From NCBI RefSeq assembly GCF_900114325.1, contig NZ_FOSR01000001.1:62001-126000 (forward strand): 64,000 bases of DNA. The letters run 5' to 3'. This DNA is from Rhodanobacter glycinis (lineage in GTDB: Bacteria > Pseudomonadota > Gammaproteobacteria > Xanthomonadales > Rhodanobacteraceae). The position numbers and the translations under genes were made by a program. Positions 33,790-47,371 of the stretch are shown here, piece after piece. How positions within the stretch are numbered: the first letter of the stretch is position 1; each line of letters starts with the position of its first letter. Under the pieces are notes generated by a model, which worked only from the letters and a program-made list of their open reading frames with translations, was not told where the DNA came from and did no database searches.

Positions 33790-33819
33790 AAAGGCCGGCG
33801 TCGGGAGGCGCCGGCCTTT
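33790..33819. terminator. bidirectional terminator between PLP lyase and mutS
   Basis: An 11-bp GC-rich stem (AAAGGCCGGCG / CGCCGGCCTTT) with an 8-nt loop. The AAA/TTT ends give a short T-run on both strands. It lies between two convergent genes, 20 bp from the mutS stop. Confidence 0.85.
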
Positions 33820-33839
33820 ATTCGTTCAACGACGGGTTT

Positions 33840-36461
33840 TCAGCCCAGCGACTTGAGCCGGTAGAGCGCTTCCAATGCCTCGCGCGGCGACAGCGCGTCC
33901 GGGTCGATCTCGTCCAGCATGCGCTCCGCGGCCGAGGGTGCCGACGGGGCAAACAGGCCGAGTTGTGGCGAGGCCTCGGCGTTCGGTGTCGGCGCGTTGG
34001 CCTGCTGGTGCATGCCGCGCTCCAGTTCGGCCAGCGTGCGCCTTGCGTCGGCGATAACGGCTTTCGGCAGGCCAGCCAATGCGGCCACCTGCAGGCCGAA
34101 ACTCTGGTTGGCCGGGCCGTCCTTCACCGCGTGCATGAAGACCAACTGGTCGCCGTACTCGACGGCGTCCAGATGCACGTTGGCGATCGCCGGGAATTCC
34201 GTGGCCAGCTCGGTCAGCTCGAAATAGTGGGTGGCGAACAATGTGTACGCGCGGCAGTGACGCGCCAGATGCACGGCGGCCGCGCGTGCCAGCGACAGGC
34301 CGTCGTAGGTACTGGTGCCGCGGCCGACTTCGTCCATCAGCACCAGGCTCTGCTCGGTGGCGTTGTGCAGGATGTTCGCCGTCTCGCTCATTTCCACCAT
34401 GAAGGTGGACTGGCCGCGCGAGAGGTCGTCGCCCGCGCCGATGCGGGTGAAGATGCGGTCGATCGGGCCGATCACCGCGCGGGTTGCCGGCACGTAGCTG
34501 CCGATATGCGCAAGCAGCACGATCAACGCGTTCTGGCGCATGTAGGTGCTTTTGCCGCCCATGTTCGGGCCGGTGATGACCAGCATGCGGCGGTCGTTGC
34601 CGAGCATCAGGTCATTCGGCTCGAACGGTTCGTCGCGAACTTTCTCGACCACCGGATGACGACCGCGTTTGATCGCGATGCCGGGTGCATCGGTGAGTTC
34701 CGGCATGCTCCAGTCCAGCGCCTCGGCGCGTTCGGCCAGGGTGGCCAGCACGTCCAGTTCGGCGATGGCGGAAGCGGCCTGCTTCAACGGTTCGAGCTTT
34801 TCGATGAGAAGGTCGAGCAGGGCTTCGTACAGCGCTCGCTCGCGCATCAGCGAGCGCTCCTTCGCCGACAGCACCTTGTCCTCGAACTGCTTGAGTTCCT
34901 CGGTGATGTAGCGCTCGGCGTTCTTGGTGGTCTGCCGGCGCGTGTAGTGCGTGGGCACCTTGTCCGAGTGCGCCTTGCCGATCTCGATGTAGTAGCCGTG
35001 CACGCGGTTGTAGCCGACCTTCAGCGCGCTGATGCCGCTGCTGGCTTTCTCGCGTTCCTCCAGTTCCACCAGGTATTGGTCGGCGTGGGTGGAAAGACGA
35101 CGCAGCTCGTCCAGCTCGGCGTCGTAGCCGTCGGCGATCACGCCACCATCGCGCTGCAAGGCCGGCGGCTGTTCGATCACTGCGCTGGCGAGCAGCGCCG
35201 CGGTTTCCGCGTGGTCGCCAATGCGCTTCACCAACGATTGCAGCAACGGAACGGGCTTTTGTTGAAGGGTGCGGCCATGGATGGCCGCTTCTTGATCTTC
35301 GCGATCATGGACGAGCGCACCAATAAAGGGCGCAGCCAGCAGGCCGTCGCGCAGCGTGGACAGGTCGCGCGGCCGCGCCGAGCGCAGTGCCACGCGAGCC
35401 AGAATGCGTTCCAGGTCGCCCACGCCGCGCAACTGGTCGCGCAAGGGCTCGTAACGACGGCTGTCGATCAATGCGCCGATGGCCTGGTGGCGACCGCGCA
35501 GCACGTCGCGCGAACGCAATGGACGGTTCAGCCAACGCCGCAGTGCGCGTGCGCCCATCGGCGTCACCGTCTCGTCGAGTACGCCGAGCAAGGTGTGTTC
35601 GGTGCGTCCGCTGGGATGGGTGTCCAGTTCCAGGTTGCGGCGCGTGGCGGCATCCAGTGCGATGGTTTCGCTGGCCGCTTCCACCGCCATGCCGGACAGG
35701 TGCGGCAGCGCGCTCTTCTGCGTTTCCTCGACGTAGCCGAGCAGGCAGCCGGCAGCGGCAACGGCCAGTGACAGGCCCTCCACGCCGAAACCGCCCAGAT
35801 CGCGAGTGCCGAAGAAACGGTTGAGTTCGCGCTTGGCCGCATCGGCATCGAAATGCCACGGCGGACGCTTGCGCAGGCCGGGCAGGGCGCTGACCAGTTT
35901 CGGCCACGCCACGTTTTCGTCCACCAGCGTCTCGGCTGGCTGCAGGCGCGCCAGTTCCGCGGCCAGGGCTTCGGCATTGGGTACTTCGCTGAGCAGGAAG
36001 CGGCCGCTGGAAAGATCGACCCAGGCCAGCCCGTAATCGCCACGTGCGCCGGCAGACATCGCCAGCAGCAGGGTGTCGCGGCGATCTTCCAGCAGCGCGG
36101 CATCGGTCACCGTACCGGGCGTGACGATGCGCACCACCTTGCGCTCGACGATGCCCTTGGCCAGCGCCGGGTCGCCGATCTGCTCGCAGATCGCCACCGA
36201 CTCGCCCAGTCGCACCAGCCGGGCCAGGTAATTCTCCACCGCGTGGTGGGGCACGCCAGCCATCGGGATCGGTTGGCCCGCCGATTGCCCGCGCTGGGTC
36301 AGGGTGATGTCCAGCAAGCGCGCCGCCTTGCGGGCGTCGTCGTAAAACAGTTCGTAGAAATCGCCCATGCGGAAGAACAGCAGCACGTCCGGATGGGCGG
36401 CCTTGGCCGTGAGGAACTGGCGCATCAACGGGGTGTGCTGGGAAAGATCGTCTTGGCTCAT
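33840..36461 (-). CDS. mutS: DNA mismatch repair protein MutS
   Basis: An 873-residue mismatch recognition ATPase, full length for the family. The N-terminal mismatch-reading motif is Phe35-x-Glu37 in GDFYELF. The clamp and lever domains occupy the middle. Near residue 630 the Walker A loop GPNMGGKST is followed by [14 protein letters not shown], Walker [14 protein letters not shown] and the His loop in [10 protein letters not shown]. The start [16 protein letters not shown] fits the family. It is divergent from pncC and convergent with the PLP lyase, as part of the mutS-pncC-recA-recX-alaS block. Confidence 0.97.
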   Translation of the reverse strand: MSQDDLSQHTPLMRQFLTAKAAHPDVLLFFRMGDFYELFYDDARKAARLLDITLTQRGQSAGQPIPMAGVPHHAVENYLARLVRLGESVAICEQIGDPALAKGIVERKVVRIVTPGTVTDAALLEDRRDTLLLAMSAGARGDYGLAWVDLSSGRFLLSEVPNAEALAAELARLQPAETLVDENVAWPKLVSALPGLRKRPPWHFDADAAKRELNRFFGTRDLGGFGVEGLSLAVAAAGCLLGYVEETQKSALPHLSGMAVEAASETIALDAATRRNLELDTHPSGRTEHTLLGVLDETVTPMGARALRRWLNRPLRSRDVLRGRHQAIGALIDSRRYEPLRDQLRGVGDLERILARVALRSARPRDLSTLRDGLLAAPFIGALVHDREDQEAAIHGRTLQQKPVPLLQSLVKRIGDHAETAALLASAVIEQPPALQRDGGVIADGYDAELDELRRLSTHADQYLVELEEREKASSGISALKVGYNRVHGYYIEIGKAHSDKVPTHYTRRQTTKNAERYITEELKQFEDKVLSAKERSLMRERALYEALLDLLIEKLEPLKQAASAIAELDVLATLAERAEALDWSMPELTDAPGIAIKRGRHPVVEKVRDEPFEPNDLMLGNDRRMLVITGPNMGGKSTYMRQNALIVLLAHIGSYVPATRAVIGPIDRIFTRIGAGDDLSRGQSTFMVEMSETANILHNATEQSLVLMDEVGRGTSTYDGLSLARAAAVHLARHCRAYTLFATHYFELTELATEFPAIANVHLDAVEYGDQLVFMHAVKDGPANQSFGLQVAALAGLPKAVIADARRTLAELERGMHQQANAPTPNAEASPQLGLFAPSAPSAAERMLDEIDPDALSPREALEALYRLKSLG

Positions 36462-36549
36462 GAATGGTGCGACGGCGAGGTGCTCGAAAGGGGTGGAACA
36501 GGGTGTCCGCTACGGGTTAACGTGCCGGCTTCAAGATCGGGAGTCTCGC

Positions 36550-37059
36550 ATGGAGTCGTTGTCCGTTCCTACCGATGCCGAGCTGACCGGGCTCGCGCGG
36601 CTTGCCGCCGACGAGGTGCAGCGGCAGAAGCTGATGCTGGTGACGGCCGAGTCCTGCACCGGTGGCTGGATTGCCAAGGTGCTGACGGACCTGGCGGGCA
36701 GTTCGGCCTGGTTCGATGCCGGCGTGGTGACCTACAGCTACGAGGCCAAGGAGTCGTTGCTGGGCGTCAATCCGCGCACGCTGGAACACGATGGCGCGGT
36801 TAGCGAGGAAACCGCGCTGGAAATGGTCTCCGGCGCCCTGGCGCGCTTCGGCGCGGGCGTGGCGGTGGCGGTCACCGGTATTGCCGGGCCATCCGGTGGT
36901 ACCCCCGAAAAGCCCGTGGGCACGGTGTGGATCGGCTGGAAGCGGCGTGGTGGCTACGCCCATGCCCGGCTGTACCAGTTCGCGGGTGATCGCGAGGCGG
37001 TACGCCGACAAACCGTGGCGGCGGCGCTCATCGGCCTTCGGAAAACGCTGACAGAGTGA
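36550..37059 (+). CDS. pncC: nicotinamide-nucleotide amidase (CinA C-terminal domain family)
   Basis: A 169-residue stand-alone CinA C-terminal domain. It deamidates NMN to nicotinate mononucleotide in the pyridine nucleotide cycle. The catalytic Ser-Lys type segments [23 protein letters not shown] and [20 protein letters not shown] are complete. The ATG at 36550 is the only reasonable start; the frame is open upstream into the mutS promoter. It lies 122 bp before recA in the same direction, the usual cinA-recA arrangement. Confidence 0.93.
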   Translation: MESLSVPTDAELTGLARLAADEVQRQKLMLVTAESCTGGWIAKVLTDLAGSSAWFDAGVVTYSYEAKESLLGVNPRTLEHDGAVSEETALEMVSGALARFGAGVAVAVTGIAGPSGGTPEKPVGTVWIGWKRRGGYAHARLYQFAGDREAVRRQTVAAALIGLRKTLTE

Positions 37060-37181
37060 CGCGGCCGCTGCCGCCGGACCCTGGCGCCCGATGTGGGATA
37101 ATCGGGCGGTACAGATCGCAGCCCGTGAGACGACAGCCGGGCATCATGCTTCCCATCACCACCCAACCGGAATCAAAGACG

Positions 37182-38219
<1,038 letters not shown>

Positions 38220-38253
38220 TGCCGACCGCGGGACCCGCCCTGTCGTGGCCGCG

Positions 38254-38742
38254 ATGAAGCGGCGCGACAGCGGCGACAAGCCGGTTCCCAGCGCCTATGA
38301 CAAGGCGTTGGGGCTGCTCGCACGGCGCGAACAGTCGAGACGCGAGCTTCGACGCAAGCTCGATCAGCGCGGCTACGCCGGTGAAGAGACCACGGCGGCA
38401 CTGGACCGGCTCGGCGAGCAGCATTACCAGGATGACGAGCGCTTCGCCGGCATGCTGCTGCGCAACCGGGCGGGGCAGGGCTATGGCCCGCTGCGCATCC
38501 GCATGGAGCTGAAAACCCATGGATTGTCCGATGCCGTGATCCGCCAATTGCTGGACGGGGCAGAGGTCGACTGGGAGGCCTCCGCCGCGACACAATTGCG
38601 GCGCCGTTACGGTGGCAAGGCCAGTGCCGACCACGCTGAACGCGCCCGACGTGGGCAGTTCCTCTTGCGTCGCGGCTTTTCCGCCGCCACAGTAAGGCAA
38701 GTAACCCACGCTGAAGTGGACGACGCCGACGAGGAAAACTGA
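38254..38742 (+). CDS. recX: regulatory protein RecX
   Basis: A 162-residue RecA modulator that binds inside the RecA filament groove and limits its activity. The three-helix repeats are recognisable: [49 protein letters not shown], and [19 protein letters not shown]. It starts 34 bp after recA, most likely at the ATG at 38254 (a GTG 9 bp upstream is possible); the longer frame overlapping recA is rejected. It ends 53 bp before alaS. A T-run (38765-38771) lies in the gap without a convincing stem. Confidence 0.92.
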   Translation: MKRRDSGDKPVPSAYDKALGLLARREQSRRELRRKLDQRGYAGEETTAALDRLGEQHYQDDERFAGMLLRNRAGQGYGPLRIRMELKTHGLSDAVIRQLLDGAEVDWEASAATQLRRRYGGKASADHAERARRGQFLLRRGFSAATVRQVTHAEVDDADEEN

Positions 38743-38795
38743 TCGCGGCGTCGCTGCGGCGTGGCCTTTTTTTCGCAGCCTTACGCCACGATCGA

Positions 38796-41462
<2,667 letters not shown>

Positions 41463-41709
41463 GCCGTTTGTCCCGTTCGAAACGCGTTGCACCCAAGGCG
41501 CGCGCTCGGCTACCATCGGCTGGATGTCGTATTGCGGCAAGATGGCAGTGCGGAGGCAAAGGCGTCTTACGGAGCATTCGCTTCATTGAGGCCCGGGAAG
41601 GCGGCAAGGCCTTTCGGATGCTGGAGTCGAACTGCAAGTGGTCGTGCTCAGGGGTGAGGCACCGCTACGCAGAAGGCCTGTGACCACTCGTATTTAATGG
41701 AGTAGCGAT

Positions 41710-41910
41710 ATGTTGATTCTGACCCGCCGGGTCGGTGAAACCCTGATGATCGGTGACGAGGTGACCGTCACTGTTCTCGGCGTAAAGGGCAACCAGGTGC
41801 GTATCGGCATCAATGCCCCGAAGAACGTTGCGGTTCATCGCGAAGAGATCTACCAGCGCATCAAGGGTGAACACGATGCCGCTGCGCCCGATGAATCCGA
41901 GGAACACTGA
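41710..41910 (+). CDS. csrA: carbon storage regulator CsrA
   Basis: A 66-residue homodimeric RNA-binding protein that binds GGA motifs in mRNA leaders and controls central metabolism, motility and biofilm. The family sequence [18 protein letters not shown], then [19 protein letters not shown], contains the conserved Arg44-type residue. The acidic 10-residue C-terminal tail is variable in the family. GGAG at -11 is the ribosome-binding site and also a possible CsrA autoregulation site. The 247 bp upstream hold no other gene. Confidence 0.97.
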   Translation: MLILTRRVGETLMIGDEVTVTVLGVKGNQVRIGINAPKNVAVHREEIYQRIKGEHDAAAPDESEEH

Positions 41911-41933
41911 TCTTTAGGCTTTACCTTAGCCTC

Positions 41934-41955
41934 GCCGGCAAGTATCCTTGCCGGC
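41934..41955 (+). terminator. stem-loop after csrA
   Basis: A 9-bp perfect stem GCCGGCAAG / CTTGCCGGC with a 4-nt loop, 23 bp after the csrA stop and just before tRNA-Ser. There is no T-run, so it may be a weak terminator or an RNA-processing signal between csrA and the tRNA. Confidence 0.5.
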
Positions 41956-41979
41956 TCCGCAGAAATGCGGCGAAAATCC

Positions 41980-42072
41980 GGAGAGATGCCCGAGTGGCCG
42001 AAGGGGCTCCCCTGCTAAGGGAGTATAGGGTCAAAAGCCTTATCGAGGGTTCGAATCCCTCTCTCTCCGCCA
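41980..42072 (+). tRNA. tRNA-Ser (anticodon GCU)
   Basis: A 93-nt serine tRNA with a long variable arm, encoded CCA end, acceptor stem GGAGAGA / TCTCTCC, the D-loop sequence GCCCGAGTGGCCGAAGGGG, an anticodon loop with GCT flanked by C and AAG, and T-loop GGTTCGAATCC. It reads AGC/AGU codons. It follows csrA as in related genomes. Confidence 0.97.
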
Positions 42073-42123
42073 GATACGCAAAACGCCCCCACGTGGGGCG
42101 TTTTGCGTATCTGGCGGAGAGAG
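42061..42123 (+). terminator. long perfect hairpin reaching into the tRNA-Ser 3' end
   Basis: Perfect 29-bp inverted arms (42061-42089 and 42095-42123) with a 5-nt loop. The left arm begins with the last 12 bases of tRNA-Ser, including CCA, and continues GATACGCAAAACGCCCC. The inner part looks like a normal terminator with a TTTT run. The outer part mirrors the tRNA acceptor strand. Confidence 0.85.
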
Positions 42124-42311
42124 GTGGTGGACGCCATGCACACGATGGTCACTTCAGCTTTGCGAGCATCCGCCCAAACATGCCCGATGCAACGGGTGGC
42201 GCCCATGTGTACGTGAATGGTGTCCGACCAGTCGCATGACTGGTGTCCGGTGAAAGCTGTCCGATGGCCTGCATCGATTGATCCGCAGCTCAAGCCCGGA
42301 GGTAGCGCCGC

Positions 42312-44006
42312 ATGACTGGACATGCCCGAACCCGACATCGCATGGCTGCCGACGACAAGCGGTTGCGACGCGATGTCGGCATCGTCGGACTGCTGTTCAC
42401 GGCAGTAGGTTCGATCATCGGTTCGGGCTGGCTGTTCGGGGCGTTGAGTGCGGCGCAGATCGCCGGGCCGGCGTCGATCCTGGCCTGGGGCATTGGCGGG
42501 GTGATGATCATCCTGATCGGTCTGTGCTACGCCGAGCTTGGCACCATGTTTCCGGTGTCCGGCGGTGTGGTGCGTTTCCCGCACTTCGCATTCGGTTCGT
42601 TTGCCAGTTACACGCTGGGCTGGATCAGTTGGCTGGCGGTTGCTTCCACTACATCGATCGAGGTGGAGGCCGCGCTGCAATACGCCACCAACTACCTGCC
42701 GTGGCTGCAACGCCTGCAGGATGGCGTGCCGGTACTGACCGCCGCGGGTTTCGCGGTGGCGGCGACCATGCTTGGCATCTTCAGTCTGATCAACGTGGTG
42801 GGCATTCGCTGGTTCGCGCGACTCAACAATGCGCTGGTGTGGTGGAAGCTGATCATCATCTGCGTGGTGATCATCGCGTTCCTGTTCACTGCATTCCATG
42901 GCGCGAATTTCCATGGCGGCACGCTCGCTCAGGATCACGTTGGTGGCTTCATGCCGTTCGGCTGGAGCGGTGTGTTCGCGTCCATCGCCACTGCCGGCAT
43001 CGTGTTCTCGTACCTCGGCTTTCGCCAGGGCGTGGAGCTGGCGGGCGAAACCAGCCATCCGCAGCGCAACGTGCCGATCGCGATCATCGGTTCGGTGCTG
43101 ATCACGGCCGTGATCTACGTGGCCTTGCAGGTGGCCTTCATCGGTGCGTTGCCGGCCGAGGCGCTGGCGCATGGCTGGGCACATATCGGCACCAGTTTCA
43201 GTGGCGGACTGGATCATGTGGCCGCCACCTATGGACCGTTGGCCGCACTGGCAGGGGTGATGGGGCTGACCTGGCTCGCGGTGTTGCTGTACGTCGATGC
43301 CTTCATCTCGCCAGCGGACACGGCGCTGATCTACACCACGGTGACGGCGCGCATTGCCTACGCGATGGGGCGCAACGGCAATGCGCCGCGCTCGCTGGCC
43401 AAGGTGAACGAACGTGGCGTGCCGTGGATCAGCGTGATCCTCACTTTCATCGTCGGGCTGATCTTTTTCCTGCCGTTCCCGGGCTGGCAGAAGCTGGTTG
43501 GTTTCGTGACCTCGGCCACCGTGCTCTCGTTCGGCTCGGGGCCGCTGGCGGTGCTGGCCATGCGCAGGCAGTTGCCGCGGCAGGATCGTCCGTTCCGGCT
43601 GCCGTTCGTGCACGTGATCGCCTACCTGGCGTTCCTGTCCTCGAACCTGATCGTCTATTGGTCAGGCTGGGACACCGACTGGAAGCTGTTCGTGGCGGTG
43701 CTGATCGGCTACATCGTGCTGGCCATTCACGAATGGCGCTATCGCAAGCAGACGCCGCCGCTGGAATGGCGCGCCGGTGCCTGGGTCGTGGTCTGGCTGG
43801 CAGGTCTGGCGGTGATCAGTTGGCTGGGCGATTACCCCGCCGCAGGAAAACACGCGGGCAATCTGCACCTGTTCAATTTCGCCGAGTCCATCGGCATCAT
43901 CGGTGTGTTTTCGCTGCTGGTGATGTGGATGGCCATGCGCCTGCGTCTGCCGACCGAACGGGTGGAATCGCATCTGGGCGAGACCGACGCGACGCAGGCC
44001 GGATAG
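42312..44006 (+). CDS. APC superfamily amino acid permease
   Basis: A 564-residue inner-membrane amino acid transporter with about 12-14 helices. The first helix has the consensus GIVGLLFTAVGSIIGSGWLF (residues ~21-40), the unwound substrate-binding segment of APC transporters. CYAELGTMFPVSGG and the fold's second repeat follow. The protein is longer than the usual ~480 residues because of extra C-terminal helices. The ATG at 42312 is preceded by GGAGGT. No nearby catabolic enzyme indicates the substrate. Confidence 0.86.
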   Translation: MTGHARTRHRMAADDKRLRRDVGIVGLLFTAVGSIIGSGWLFGALSAAQIAGPASILAWGIGGVMIILIGLCYAELGTMFPVSGGVVRFPHFAFGSFASYTLGWISWLAVASTTSIEVEAALQYATNYLPWLQRLQDGVPVLTAAGFAVAATMLGIFSLINVVGIRWFARLNNALVWWKLIIICVVIIAFLFTAFHGANFHGGTLAQDHVGGFMPFGWSGVFASIATAGIVFSYLGFRQGVELAGETSHPQRNVPIAIIGSVLITAVIYVALQVAFIGALPAEALAHGWAHIGTSFSGGLDHVAATYGPLAALAGVMGLTWLAVLLYVDAFISPADTALIYTTVTARIAYAMGRNGNAPRSLAKVNERGVPWISVILTFIVGLIFFLPFPGWQKLVGFVTSATVLSFGSGPLAVLAMRRQLPRQDRPFRLPFVHVIAYLAFLSSNLIVYWSGWDTDWKLFVAVLIGYIVLAIHEWRYRKQTPPLEWRAGAWVVVWLAGLAVISWLGDYPAAGKHAGNLHLFNFAESIGIIGVFSLLVMWMAMRLRLPTERVESHLGETDATQAG

Positions 44007-44024
44007 CCCACCGGGCACCACCGT

Positions 44025-44756
44025 TCAGCCGACGGCCAGACCGCGCAGCTGGACGTGGTCAGGCGTCACGCTCAGCACCGAGCCCTGCTCGTACCAGTCG
44101 CCCAGCACGATGCGCTCGGCTGGTTGGCCATCCAGGTCGAAGCGATGGATGGCCGGGCGGTGGGTGTGGCCGTGGATCAGACGGGTCACGCCGGCCTGGC
44201 GCATGGTGCCGGCCACGGCGTCGGCGTTGACGTCCATGATCGATTCCATGGTGTTGCCGGTATGCGCCTTGCTGTCGGCACGGGCCTTGGCAGCAAAGGC
44301 CCGACGCGCTTCCAGCGGCATCGACAGGATATGGGCCTTCCATTCGGGCGTGCGTACCTGCTTGCGCACGGTCTGGTAGGCGAGGTCGTCGGTGCACAGC
44401 ACGTCGCCGTGCATCAGCAGGGTGGGGCGGCCGTACAGCGTGTGCACGGTGCCGTCGTCGAGCAGTTCGAAGCCGGCGCGGCGTGCGTAGTCTGCGCCCA
44501 GCAGGAAGTCGCGGTTGCCGACCATGAAGTACACCGGCACGCCGGCATCGCGTACCGCGTGCGTGGCGTTGGCGATGCGGCGCGGCAGCTCGGCATCGTC
44601 GTCGTCACCGATCCAGGCTTCGACCAGGTCGCCCAGGATGTACAACGCGTCGGCGCTGCGCACTTCGTCGCCGGCGAGGTAGTGTTCGAACAGTTCGGTG
44701 ATCTGCGGACGGCTGTCGTCCAGATGCAGGTCGGCGATGAACAGGGTATGGCTCAT
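44025..44756 (-). CDS. lpxH: UDP-2,3-diacylglucosamine diphosphatase LpxH
   Basis: A 243-residue calcineurin-fold Mn-dependent phosphoesterase. It hydrolyses UDP-2,3-diacylglucosamine to lipid X in lipid A synthesis at the inner face of the inner membrane. Metal ligands appear as DLHLD (residues 9-13), GDLVEAWIGDDD (about 42-53), GNRDFLLG (about 80-87), HGD (about 116) and HGHTHRPAIH (about 195-204). Its ATG overlaps the stop of the cyclophilin gene upstream by four bases (ATGA), so the two are translationally coupled. Confidence 0.95.
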   Translation of the reverse strand: MSHTLFIADLHLDDSRPQITELFEHYLAGDEVRSADALYILGDLVEAWIGDDDDAELPRRIANATHAVRDAGVPVYFMVGNRDFLLGADYARRAGFELLDDGTVHTLYGRPTLLMHGDVLCTDDLAYQTVRKQVRTPEWKAHILSMPLEARRAFAAKARADSKAHTGNTMESIMDVNADAVAGTMRQAGVTRLIHGHTHRPAIHRFDLDGQPAERIVLGDWYEQGSVLSVTPDHVQLRGLAVG

Positions 44757-45493
44757 GCGGGCTTGCCGGCCTTGGCGGGCTTCTTGTGCGTCGCGGTGTG
44801 CTTGCCGGTCTTCGGCTGCGGCTGGGCCGGCGCGGCCTTGGCGCTTGTTGCGGCCTCGGCCGGCGCAGCGCTGCTGGCAGCGGAGGCCGGTGCCTCCTCG
44901 CCGATCACGCTGGCACTTTCGATCACCACCAGCGGGTTGGGGACGTCGGCAGCGAACGGGCCGAGCGCGCGGGTGGGCAGCGCGGCAATCTTGTCCACCA
45001 CGTCCATGCCCTTGACCACCTTGCCGAACACGGCGTAGCCCCAGGTCAGCCCGCTCTGGTTGCCGGCGTAGTCGAGGCGACGGTTGTCGACCAGGTTGAC
45101 GAAGAACTGCGAGGTGCCGGAATTCGGGTCGGCGCCACGCGCCACGGCCACGGTGCCGCGTAGGTTGGACAAGCCGTTGTCCGCCTCGCTGGCAATGGGC
45201 GAGTGCGTGCGGCGCGGCTGCAGTTCACGCGTGTACAGGCCACCTTGCACCAGATAGCCGGGGATCGAGCGGTGGAACACGGTGCCGGCGTAGAAGCCCT
45301 CGCGCACGTAGCGCAGGAAGTTGGCCACGCTCTTGGGCGCCTTGTCCGGAAACAGTTCCAGCGTGATGTCGCCCTGCGATGTATGCAGCAGGACCTGTGG
45401 ATCCACGGTGGGTGATGCGGTGACCTTGGGCGTGTCGGCGGCGAAAGCGGACAGCGAGAACAGGAGCAGCGGAACGAGCAGAAGCTTGGACAT
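44753..45493 (-). CDS. exported cyclophilin-type peptidyl-prolyl isomerase
   Basis: A 246-residue periplasmic PPIase. The signal peptide MSKLLLVPLLLFSLSAFAA (1-19) is followed by the cyclophilin domain: VLLHTSQGDITLELFPDKAP, FLRYVREGFYAGTVFHRSIPGYLVQGG (catalytic Arg in FHR), GTSQFFVNL and AVFGKVVKGMDVV. A Lys/Ala/Pro-rich tail of ~45 residues is low-complexity and possibly cationic surface or disordered sequence. The start at the signal peptide is preferred to the frame's earlier Met at 45604. It is the first gene of a pair with lpxH. Confidence 0.9.
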   Translation of the reverse strand: MSKLLLVPLLLFSLSAFAADTPKVTASPTVDPQVLLHTSQGDITLELFPDKAPKSVANFLRYVREGFYAGTVFHRSIPGYLVQGGLYTRELQPRRTHSPIASEADNGLSNLRGTVAVARGADPNSGTSQFFVNLVDNRRLDYAGNQSGLTWGYAVFGKVVKGMDVVDKIAALPTRALGPFAADVPNPLVVIESASVIGEEAPASAASSAAPAEAATSAKAAPAQPQPKTGKHTATHKKPAKAGKPA

Positions 45494-45622
45494 GAGGGGC
45501 AAGTCAGCGAGGGCGTCCACGCATGATACGCAAAGAGGGTGAACATGGCTCAAGCGCGAAGCCATGCCATGGCCGCACGGCGTGTGTGGATGGCGCACGC
45601 GCACGGGCGCCGGCGCCGCTGC

Positions 45623-47140
45623 TCAGGCGGTTGACACGCCAAGCGCCAGGCCGAGTTCGGTCATCGGCGGCGTCTCCTGCACGAGGTCGGCTTCGCTCAG
45701 TGGATGGTGTTCGAGCCAGTCGGCGGGCAGTTGCAGGTGCAGTTGCTGGCCGCTGGCTTGCAGCCGCAAGGAGGGCAGTGATTCGGCGCGTCGGGCACGG
45801 CGAAACAGTACGGCCAGACGCAGCAGGGCGGTGATTTGCCGGGACAGTTGGCGATAGCGTTGCGGCAGGGCGGCGAACATGGCCTTGTCCGGCTTGCGCC
45901 GGTGCGCCTCGACGATGGCGGCCAGCAATTGCTGCTCCTGCCGCGAAAAGCCGGCCATGTCGGCGTGGCGCAGGATGTAGCCGCCGTGGCGGTGGTGCTG
46001 GCTGTGGGCGATGGCCAGGCCGATCTCGTGCACGCGCGCGGCCCAGGACAGCCATTCACGCGCTTCGGCGTCCAGCTTCCACGCCGCCGCGACCTGGTCG
46101 AACAGCATCAGTGCGGTGGATTCGACACGCCGCGCCTGCGCGCGATCCACGCCGTAGCGGCTGGCCAGTGCATCGATGCTGGCGGTGCGCGGGTCGCTGC
46201 CGCCAGCGCGGCCGAGCAGGTCCCACAACAGGCCTTCGCGCATGGAGTTGTCGCACACGCGCAGGCGCTCGATGCCCAGCGCCTCGAAGGCAGCCTCGAA
46301 GATCACCACCGCACCGGCGATCACCGGCGCACGCTCTTCGGCCAGGCCGGGCAGCTTGAGCGCGCCGATCTGGCCTTGTTCCAGCATGGCCTCGCGCAGG
46401 GCTCCCAACGTGGCGAGCGTGATGCCGTCATCGGACAGCTTCATCGCTTGTACCGTCGAGCTGATCGCCTTGGCGCTGCCGGAAGAGCCATAGGCATCGA
46501 GCCAGCCGACCTCGCGGTAATCCTCGGCAAACTGCTGCAGCAGCACGCCGATTTCGGTGTGGGCGCGCTGCCAGCGTTTGCGGGTGAGCTTGCCGCCGGG
46601 GAAGAAACGCAGTGTGGAGGCGATGCAGCCGGCCTGCACACTCTCGGTCTGCAGCGGAGCGAGGCCGCGGCCGATGATGAATTCGGTGCTGCCGCCGCCC
46701 ACGTCGATCACCAGCCGGTGTTCGCGCGAGACCGGCAGGCCGTGCGACGCGCCAAGGAAGATCAGGCGGCCTTCTTCGCGGCCGGACACGACTTCCACGG
46801 GATGGCCCAGTGCCGACTCGGCCGCAGCGAGAAAGGTGTGCGGTGCGGCCAGCTGCCGCACGCTGTTGGTGGCCACCGCGCGGACATGGCTGGACGGAAT
46901 GCCGGCAATGCGCTGGCCGAAGCGGGCCAGGCAGTCGAGCGCCAGCCCGCGGCGCGCGGCATCCAGTGAGCCATCGGCACGCAGGCCGGCGGCCATGCGC
47001 ACGCTGTCGCGCAGGCGATCGATGATGCGTGGCTCGCCGTGCTCGACCCTCGCCACCATCAGATGGAAGCTATTGGAGCCCATGTCCACCGCGGCGATCA
47101 ATTCGCCGTTGCGGATCGGTGTCGGATCGCCGTGGCTCAA
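45623..47140 (-). CDS. ppx: exopolyphosphatase (Ppx/GppA family)
   Basis: A 505-residue ASKHA-fold phosphatase that degrades polyphosphate (or pppGpp). The first phosphate loop AAVDMGSNSFHLMVAR and the second DVGGGSTEFIIGRG are intact. A C-terminal HD-like helical domain contains RVHEIGLAIAHSQHHRHGGYIL. The start is TTG at 47140 with AGGGA upstream; no ATG lies before the conserved core. It follows ppk1 on the same strand after a 231-bp gap carrying a REP element, so polyphosphate synthesis and breakdown are neighbours here. Confidence 0.92.
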   Translation of the reverse strand: MSHGDPTPIRNGELIAAVDMGSNSFHLMVARVEHGEPRIIDRLRDSVRMAAGLRADGSLDAARRGLALDCLARFGQRIAGIPSSHVRAVATNSVRQLAAPHTFLAAAESALGHPVEVVSGREEGRLIFLGASHGLPVSREHRLVIDVGGGSTEFIIGRGLAPLQTESVQAGCIASTLRFFPGGKLTRKRWQRAHTEIGVLLQQFAEDYREVGWLDAYGSSGSAKAISSTVQAMKLSDDGITLATLGALREAMLEQGQIGALKLPGLAEERAPVIAGAVVIFEAAFEALGIERLRVCDNSMREGLLWDLLGRAGGSDPRTASIDALASRYGVDRAQARRVESTALMLFDQVAAAWKLDAEAREWLSWAARVHEIGLAIAHSQHHRHGGYILRHADMAGFSRQEQQLLAAIVEAHRRKPDKAMFAALPQRYRQLSRQITALLRLAVLFRRARRAESLPSLRLQASGQQLHLQLPADWLEHHPLSEADLVQETPPMTELGLALGVSTA

Positions 47141-47184
47141 GCGCGGGCTTCCCTGCGAGGTTGCGAAAGATCCGGGGTGATCGG

Positions 47185-47255
47185 GTAGGAGCCCGCTCGC
47201 GGGCGATGCTGTTGGCCGTGATTCGGGAGAGCATCGCCCGCGAGCGGGCTCCTAC
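47185..47255. repeat. long palindromic REP-like element (GTAGGAGC family)
   Basis: Perfect 25-bp arms (47185-47209 and 47231-47255, beginning GTAGGAGCCCGCTCGCGGGC) and a 21-nt loop, between ppk1 and ppx. It shares its GTAGGAGC ends and size with the element at 28363. Confidence 0.88.
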
Positions 47256-47371
47256 AACGGCCATGGTGGTGGGAGGCTGAAGTTTTCACGGGCTCGGAGA
47301 TCATGAGCAGGCTCTGGGCGGACGGTGGTTCCGGCCCGCCTCGGTACATGCATGATGCCGGATCATCACGA

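Noticed and set aside
42015..43613. 532-residue minus-strand frame containing the tail GERGIRTLDKAFDPILP
   Set aside because: The tail is the antisense translation of tRNA-Ser and the rest is antisense to the amino acid permease gene. It is a well-known kind of spurious frame downstream of serine tRNAs.
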